Assembly: GCA_001600635.1 (NCBI GenBank)
Contig: BCKL01000002.1
Span: 685,425-749,424, forward strand
Direction: 5' to 3'
DNA length: 64,000 nucleotides
Source: Leucosporidium creatinivorum
Taxonomy: Eukaryota; Basidiomycota; Microbotryomycetes; Leucosporidiales; Leucosporidiaceae
Shown: positions 57,897-64,000 of the stretch, in pieces
How the letters are laid out: each line of letters opens with the position of its first letter
How positions within the stretch are numbered: position 1 is the first letter of the stretch
The notes under the pieces: generated by a model
What the model was told of the DNA's origin: nothing
What the model saw: the letters and a program-made list of their open reading frames with translations, nothing else
Database searches by the model: none
Position numbers and translations under genes: made by a program

Positions 57897-59538
57897 TTAC
57901 ATCTGCAACCCCAACCATTGCACCTGCGCCGTCTGACGCGGCTCGGTCGGCGCCTTCGGTCTCGGCTTCGTCGCAAAGACATCAGTCCTCAGCCCTCCCC
58001 CTCCATCCTTGTACCCCTCGCCTCCCGCACCTCCCATCTCGGACGGCGCAAGACTGCTCACATCACTCATCACGCTCATCCTCCTCGGATTCCTCGCCAT
58101 AGCCGCAGCAAGAGCATCGCTGTTCACGCTCGACGAGCTACACCCGAAACTCCCTCGTTGACCGGTCGGCGGTGCTCGACCAGGATTGGACCACGTCTGC
58201 GAAGTAGACAGCGCAGCATCGAGGATGGAAGCCGAGCCGCCTACTCGGCCAGGCGGAGCAGCAGGAGCTTTCGGCTTCTTCTTGAAGAACCGAGGGAGCG
58301 AGACGAGGTCGGTGATGGGTCGAGTCTTGTGCTCTGGGTTGGCGAAGATGGATTGAGGACCGTCGGAGAGGCGGGTGGAGGTGGTCTGCGTTGAGGGAGC
58401 GGAAGAGCGGAAGGAAGGGGCGACGGAGGAGCGGATGGAGGCCGAGGAGGATTTGAGCGAGTCGTTCGAGTCGGAGGTGGAGTTGGAGAAGCTGGATGAG
58501 ATGGTCGAGCTGGTGGAGGTGGTGACGATGGGTGGTGGGCGGGGTGCGCGCTGCTTGGGTGGTGGGCTGGACGCCGAGTGCTGGGATGAGGCGATGGAGG
58601 AAGGAGGGGAGTTGGAGCCGGCGGACTCGGGGGGCGGCTTGTAGCGGGAGGTGCGAACGGGTTGTATGGATTGGAACTTGGCGTTCTTGTTGATGGGAAA
58701 AACGGGACCTTTGCGAGGCTCGGAGGGTAGCGGAGGGGAGGCTGACTTGTCGCTCGAAGGCGACCGAGCCGCCGAGATGGTCGATACGCTGACCTCGGAC
58801 TCCCTCCTGCTCCCCATGACCATGCCGATACTGTCCTCGCTTCCTCGTCGTCTCGGTGCATCCCATTGGGGGGGCTCAGCTCTCGCTGAGCGCGAGTTGC
58901 TGCTTTGACTACCCCGCCGCTTCTCCTTGGTAGGAAAAACAGCCGCAGATGTTGGTGGCCTCGGTCCTGAGCTCTCTGCGAGACTGACCGGCGGTGGTAG
59001 GGTCGAGGAGGATCCATTCTCGGCGATGGGGGAAGTGGCTGAGGGAGGGCCGAGAGCGAGATCTCCCATGGCGGCGACGATGGAAGAGTTGCGAGAAGGA
59101 CGAGGAGTAGACGATGCCTTCCTGACGGGGAAGTAAGGATTGGGGAAGACGTCGTCGGCCTCGGAGAATGAGGGATCGGCTCGGCGAGCGCCGTCGACAG
59201 CGCCGCTGGGAGCTTCAGCGTCTGATCGAGGCGAGCGAGACTTGCTGCTGGCTCGCGGGAGAGTAGGGAATGTCTGTAGGTCGTACAACAGAGGTCAGCT
59301 CGCCAGCCAGTCTTATCCCACTACCGCGGTTCCAGATGCGGCGCTCGCTCATCGGCCGACCTCACTCGAGTGTACTCACCTGGAAGACGTTGGCAGCAGG
59401 CTGTGATAGATTCAACGTATCGTGTGGTCCTCCTGCTTCCCTTGCACTACTCCTAGCACCTCCTCCCTGTTCCGACATGGCTTGCGAGCGGCTTCCTTCT
59501 CGCGGCCCTTGCTGACTTCCATCGCCTGGTTCTGCCAT
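57897..59538 (-). CDS. Serine/proline-rich disordered protein, unknown function
   Basis: Exons 59538-59380 and 59273-57897 give 511 aa. It starts MAEPGDGSQQGPREGSRSQA; the first exon ends PAANVFQ and the second starts TFPTLPRASSK. It is nearly all low complexity with many Ser-Pro and RRxS sites. More conserved-looking islands are EADDVFPNPYFPVRKAS, GPVFPINKNAKFQSIQPVRT, PITDLVSLPRFFKKKPKAP and the C-terminus QTAQVQWLGLQM. No domain is recognised. The gene diverges from CDC20 (about 470 bp between starts). Confidence 0.7.
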
Positions 59539-60005
59539 GGGCTGAGGTTGGGCGAGGGGGAGTGTAGGAGTATAAGTAGCCCGTAGGCTGTTTGCTGTAC
59601 GACTCTGGCTGGGAGCGGAGGTCTAAAGCTCGAGGACGGTGTTTTGGAGGCCGCTGGGCTGATATCTTGTGCTCTGAGAGTGCTGAGGCGATAGTCGAGT
59701 GAGAGCAGTGAGATTGGACCGAGCGAGTTGGTCCGCTGTAGTCGAGTAGTGATTCGAGTAAGCACCAGCAAAAAGAAGAGAAGCTCGGGCTTTGAAAGGC
59801 TGGAGGATCGACCAGGAGAGGAAGGTGGAAATGGGTAAGGCTGCGTAATGAAGCGATTAGCAACCTATTTCCCACGATTCCTTATTCCGCAGTCGCCAAT
59901 TCCCGGCCGGCCTGGAGCTCTCAAAGTCTCGACTCTCTCTGCCGCCTTGCCGCCGCTCTCCTCGACTTTCTGACCTAGCGAGCTACAGCTCTTCAACTCG
60001 CCGAG
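59539..60005. promoter_or_regulatory. Divergent promoter region, disordered-protein gene and CDC20
   Basis: 467 bp separate starts at 59538 (-) and 60006 (+). No exon is supported. Confidence 0.45.
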
Positions 60006-62012
60006 ATGCCACCTTCACCTACCAAGCTGCACCAACCAGCAGCCTCTTCCCCTTCCCGCGCTCCCTTCTCTTCCCTCTCCAACTCACTCAACTCCGTCTC
60101 ACTCAACTCGCCCTCTCGCATCGGTTCAAAGCCATCAGCTGCCAGGACAAAGACTCTACTGTCGAGTACATCCACTGCTCCTACTACCACCACTAGGAAG
60201 AAGCACAGCAGCCCTTCCAAAGCAGCCAGAGCAACCACCGCTTTGTTTGATGATCAGCTCATCGCTTCTCAGGAATCGAGCAGGCGCTCCTCGCCCGTCA
60301 AGGGCTCGTCGCTAGCTGCTGGTGGAGGGATTGGAAGGACTGGTGTAGTCAGTCACGACTTTGAGGCGTCCAACGAGACGAGGAGGAGCCCGACAAAGAA
60401 GGGCAAGCATGTGAGTTGAGCGATGCGCTGGACGGCGAGATGTAGCTGGGGGTAAGAGCTAACGAGGGCTGGACTGCAGTACGACCGCTACATCCCTTCC
60501 CGCTCACGATCTACCAACGGCGACGGCGACCACACTGGACCCATCCTCGCCGCCGGAGGAGGAACCTCGTCCGCCAACAACACTGGCAACTTCACTGGCA
60601 TCATTCCCGACTCGGGCGACGCTGCGCACACCTCCGACCTCTCCGCCTCACTGGGCATCGATAACTCGAAGCGCATCCTCTCCTTCTTTGCCGAACCCCC
60701 CATGCCCCAAACCGAGCACTCGGCGCTCCTCTCCTCCTACGCTCGCCTCCCCAACAAGGGCTCTGCCGCCTCGGCCTCCTCTTCCGCCAACGCTTCCACT
60801 CGTCGTCGCATCGCCACCGCCCCGGAACGAGTCCTCGACGCCCCCGGCCTCGTCGACGACTACTACCTCAACCTCCTCGACTGGTCCTCAAGCAACCTCG
60901 TCGCCATTGGGCTCGGCGAGAGCGTCTACGTCTGGAACGCCGAGAGTGGCGAGGTCAATCTCCTTTGCTCGGTGGGGCCTGCAGAGGGAGAAGCGTCGGC
61001 AGAGGAGGGAGACGAGTACATCTGCAGCGTCAAGTTCACCGAGGATGGATCGCATCTCGCTGTGGGACTCTCGAGCGGACCGATCCAGGTGTACGACGTT
61101 GCGGCGGGAGTGCTGGTCAGGACGATGCACGGTCATCTCTCGAGGGTACCGGCGTTGAGTTGGAGTGGAGCGGTTTTGTCGAGCGGATGCAGGACGGGAG
61201 AGATTTGGAACAGCGATGTGAGGATCGCAGAGCACTGCGTCGCGCAGATGAGGGGTCACCGTGGTGAGGTGTGTGGGCTGGAGTGGAGGCCAGAGGTCGC
61301 TGGTGGACTCAGTGGAGGAGGTCAGGGAGTGAGTCGCCTTTTCTCCTTCTCGACGCCGAGCGCTAGCTGATTCCGCTCGCTCTACAGCTCCTCGCCAGCG
61401 GAGGAAACGACAACGTTGTCAACGTTTGGGATGGTCGCATGACCAACGCGCCCAAGATGTGCAAGACCAACCATACGGCCGCCGTCAAGGTCAGCTCTCG
61501 GCGCCGAGCCTTCCTTCCTACCTCGCAACTAACGTCCTCACCTCCCACAGGCCCTCGCATGGTGCCCATGGAACTCTTCCCTCCTCGCTTCGGGCGGAGG
61601 AACCTCGGACAAGACCATCCATTTCTGGAACACGACCACCTCGGCGCGCCTCAACTCCCTTATCACCCCCTCTCAAGTCACCTCCCTCGTCTTCAACCCT
61701 CACTCGAAGGAGCTCCTCTCCTCCCACGGCATCCCCGACCACCAGCTGTCCATCTGGTCCTACCCCTCCCTCACCAAGGTGACCGACATCCCCCAAGCGC
61801 ACGAGACGAGGATCCTCCACTCGTGCCTCAGTCCTGATGGCACGACGGTCGCGACGGCGAGTAGTGATGAGAACTTGAAGTTCTGGAAGGTGTTTGATGT
61901 GAGGAAGGGGGCGAAGGGGGCTGCCAGTGGGAGGGGAGCGATGGGAGCGAAGGAGGTGGATGAGGATCATGGGATTCAGAAGAAGGGCAAGACGGGCATC
62001 TCGGTTAGGTAG
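60006..62012 (+). CDS. Cdc20/Slp1-type APC/C activator (WD40)
   Basis: Exons 60006-60410, 60480-61328, 61388-61489 and 61551-62012 give 605 aa. The C-box DRYIPSRS is at residues 137-144. RILSFFAEPPMPQ and RIATAPERVLDAPGLVDDYY, followed by LNLLDWSSSNLVAIGLGESV, identify a Cdc20/Cdh1 WD40 propeller; RVLDAPGLVDDYYLNLLDW favours Cdc20/Slp1 over Cdh1. Seven repeats run to about residue 570 (LLASGGNDNVVNVWDGR; LSSHGIPDHQLSIWSYP; VATASSDENLKFWKVF). It activates the anaphase-promoting complex and is a target of the spindle checkpoint. The chain ends ISVR; family members usually end Ile-Arg, so the APC/C-docking IR tail is conservatively changed to Val-Arg. An insert of Gly/Ala/Lys lies just before it. 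Exon 3 uses a GTCAGC donor. Confidence 0.88.
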
Positions 62013-62908
62013 AGGTCGAGGCGGTGTCTCATGATGTGCATTTCGTTTTCTTTCCTCCCCTCCCTACTCGTTTATCCCCCCCTTCGCTCTGCTAGACAGC
62101 CCCTCCCTTCCCTTGCGTAGCTTCTTCTCGTTCGCAATCCAACAGAGCCAGCTTGATTTACTTAAAGTTGAGAGATGCAGTAGTGGCGAAGAGGATTGTG
62201 TCCACTTGAACGGAGCTCGGACGTGAGGGAGTCACCTGAGGGACAGTCGAGCTCGCCCGAAACCAGCGCCGAGCATCTGACAGGCTGAGTTGAGCTCGCT
62301 TGAGGAGCTCGCCTACGAAAGTGAGCTGCACTTCACCTAAAGAAGCGCCCAAGCAGGGTTCCTGCTGTGCAGCAGTCTCTCCTGCATCCCAGCACGCCAA
62401 GAGAGAGGTTGCTTGCGAAACGCTCAGGAGGCTCGCGACTGACTTGTTGTAGGGAGCTTGTGAGCGTGTCGCTGCAGGCTGTAGGAGTGTGAACTGGCTC
62501 TAACTGTTCCCTCCCCGTCTTGCCGAGCCCTCAGCGGGGCACGAGCGAGATCATACGAGTCGGTCGAACGAGTGAAGAGGAAGCAGCGAGCTCACTTCGT
62601 CTCTCTCCCTCCTACCACTCACTTCTCCCGCCCCCTCCCCTCGTTGACCGAGTTCCTCGTTAGGCAGCGCCTCAACAGTGAGCTACAGAGTACTCTTGCT
62701 TGCCTACACAACCAGCTAACACTCTTCCTGCACTCCTCCCTCCTTCTCTCCGCTCTCCCTCCCTTCTCGCCACTCGCCTGCTGCAGCTTTCACTAAGTTC
62801 TCACCCCCGCCTGCTGGACAGCCCTCTTCAATACACATACTCATCGCTACCCAACACCCCTCCTTTCACACCACACCACCACCTCGACTCTCAAATCACT
62901 CTCAAGAG
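62013..62908. other. Intergenic: CDC20 3' flank and promoter/leader of the cupredoxin gene
   Basis: About 900 bp between tandem rightward genes. A pyrimidine-rich leader occupies about 62720-62900. No exon or RNA gene is seen. Confidence 0.45.
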
Positions 62909-64000
62909 ATGAAGTCCGCTTTCGCCGTCTCCCTCGGCCTCGTCGTCGCTTCTGCGATTGCAGCCATCGACACCAAGGGTGAGTAGAGTGTCTTATCACC
63001 TTCAGTACAGCTTTGTGCGCCAAGAAGAGCAGAGCGAGGCGCAGAGAAGACCAGCTAGAGGCGAGCAGAGCTTCGAGAGCTGACGCGTCTCCTCCCTCCC
63101 CCCCCTCTCTTCGCAGGTCGCCCCGACCGCATCCAGCGTCGTCACGTCGCTCTCCGCCCTCGTGGTGACGGCTACTCTGGAGGTGGAGCGCCCTACGCCG
63201 CTGGTAGCTACGGCTCTGGCTCGGGCGCGGGCGCAGGAGCGTACGGCGGAGGATCCGGAGGCGACACGAGCTCGGCGGGCTGGGGAGAGACCACCTCGAC
63301 CGGATGGGCGTCCGATGCCGCCGCCTACACGAGCTCCAACTGGCAGGCGGCTCAGGCGACCACCTCGGCGGAGTCGGCTTCCACCACCTCGGCGGGCTGG
63401 GGCTACAACAGCGGATCGTACGGCAACAACCAGGGAGGATACGATTCCTGTGTGCAGCAGTGCCAGGCTCAGTACGAGTACGGAGGTAAGCTTCTTTTGG
63501 CTCTTGGTCGTTGCGAAGAGGCGAGGGGGAGTAACGCCGGCGATCGCCTTTTCGCTCTCGCAGGAGGAGCCATGACCTACGCGGCCACCACCGGAACCTA
63601 CAACACCGCCACCGCAACCTACAACACCGCCTACGCCACCGCCAGTGCTGCTCCTCCCGCCGTCAACGCCACCGGCACGCCCCTCATTGCTGGTCCGAAC
63701 CAAGTCGTCGTCGCGCCGATGAAGGGCGATCTTCGCATGGTGCCCTTCAGTGGGTTCATACCACTTCTTCTGTACAGCAATAGAGATCTCGACGCTGACC
63801 TCGCTGCCTCTCTTCCCTCTTCCTCTCGCTCGTTCGCCCGCCGCCTTGTGGTCGCTCGCCTCCCTCCCTCCTCGGCGCACAGACATCAACGTCAAGAAGG
63901 GCGTTACCATCGAATGGGTCTGGGGTGCAGGGCCCCACACGTGCGTAGGAGACTGTACTACGGCTCTTGCTCCACTTCGCTGACGCGACTTCGCCTCGAG
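62909..64000 (+). CDS. Secreted cupredoxin-type protein with Gly/Ser/Tyr-rich N-terminal region (partial)
   Basis: Exons 62909-62978, 63117-63485, 63564-63749 and 63883-63940 are visible; the next intron begins at 63941 (GTGCGT) and the gene leaves the window. A signal peptide MKSAFAVSLGLVVASAIA is followed by a basic RPDRIQRRHVALRPRG. A Gly/Ser/Tyr/Thr-rich stretch of about 100 residues contains SCVQQCQAQYEYG, and Tyr/Thr/Ala repeats (TYNTATATYNTAYATASA) follow. The last part, NQVVVAPMKGDLRMVPFNIN, VKKGVTIEWVWGAGPHT, is the start of a cupredoxin fold as in fungal extracellular plastocyanin-like proteins; the His of GPHT would be the first copper ligand. The rest of the site is outside the window, so copper binding is untested. 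Confidence 0.8.

Overview
This window looks like nuclear DNA of a basidiomycete fungus, most likely a high-GC yeast-like lineage such as Pucciniomycotina/Microbotryomycetes. That placement is inference. It rests on dense, intron-rich eukaryotic genes on both strands, introns mostly 50-90 nt with GTGAGT-like donors and a CTGAC-like branch site before the AG, strong C/G codon ending, and basidiomycete-type proteins such as a CAP10/GT90 glycosyltransferase. I see no bacterial operons, no CRISPR array and no recognisable transposon or retroelement. All exon coordinates were read by hand; almost every predicted CDS closes exactly in frame across all its introns, which is my main check.

Layout. 1-20.9 kb: a very long Q/P-rich Sec16-like protein (-, runs off the left edge), an AMPK-type glycogen-binding-domain protein (-), a DH-PH RhoGEF (-), RNA polymerase subunit RPB12 (-), cystinosin (+), GDP-mannose pyrophosphorylase MPG1/PSA1 (+), and a coiled-coil protein (+). 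21-46.8 kb: secreted GH16 glucanase (-), a disordered protein (+), a Cep57/PPC89-type spindle-pole protein (-), SFM1 SPOUT methyltransferase (+), GT90 (+), QTRT2 (+), signal peptide peptidase (-), a two-HKD phospholipase D-like protein (-), ATX1 copper chaperone (-), and an Mso1-like protein (+). 46.8-64 kb: a second, inverted copy of the coiled-coil gene (-, with an assembly gap), TRM2 (-), a possible small spliced gene (+), cytosolic seryl-tRNA synthetase (+), a secreted Cys-rich GPI-type protein (+), a disordered protein (-), CDC20 (+), and a cupredoxin-type secreted protein (+, runs off the right edge).

Most genes are unrelated housekeeping genes that share only neighbourhood; several pairs are divergent with short shared promoters (RPB12/cystinosin are 129 bp apart). 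Functional overlaps are modest: MPG1 (GDP-mannose), GT90 and GH16 all bear on glycans and the cell wall or capsule; the Sec16-like, Mso1-like and signal peptide peptidase products act in the secretory pathway; QTRT2, TRM2 and SerRS act on tRNA.

The most striking signals are (1) a predicted 2-nucleotide exon in RPB12 that exactly restores the family's conserved C-terminus, within a window where seven other genes also carry exons of 3-16 nt; (2) an inverted repeat of about 2.3-2.4 kb carrying a duplicated gene at both ends of a 25.6-kb block, with mosaic identity and sequence gaps; (3) a 153-bp perfect inverted copy of the MPG1 start just past its own 3' end; and (4) a QTRT2 that lacks the family's zinc-ligand cysteines.
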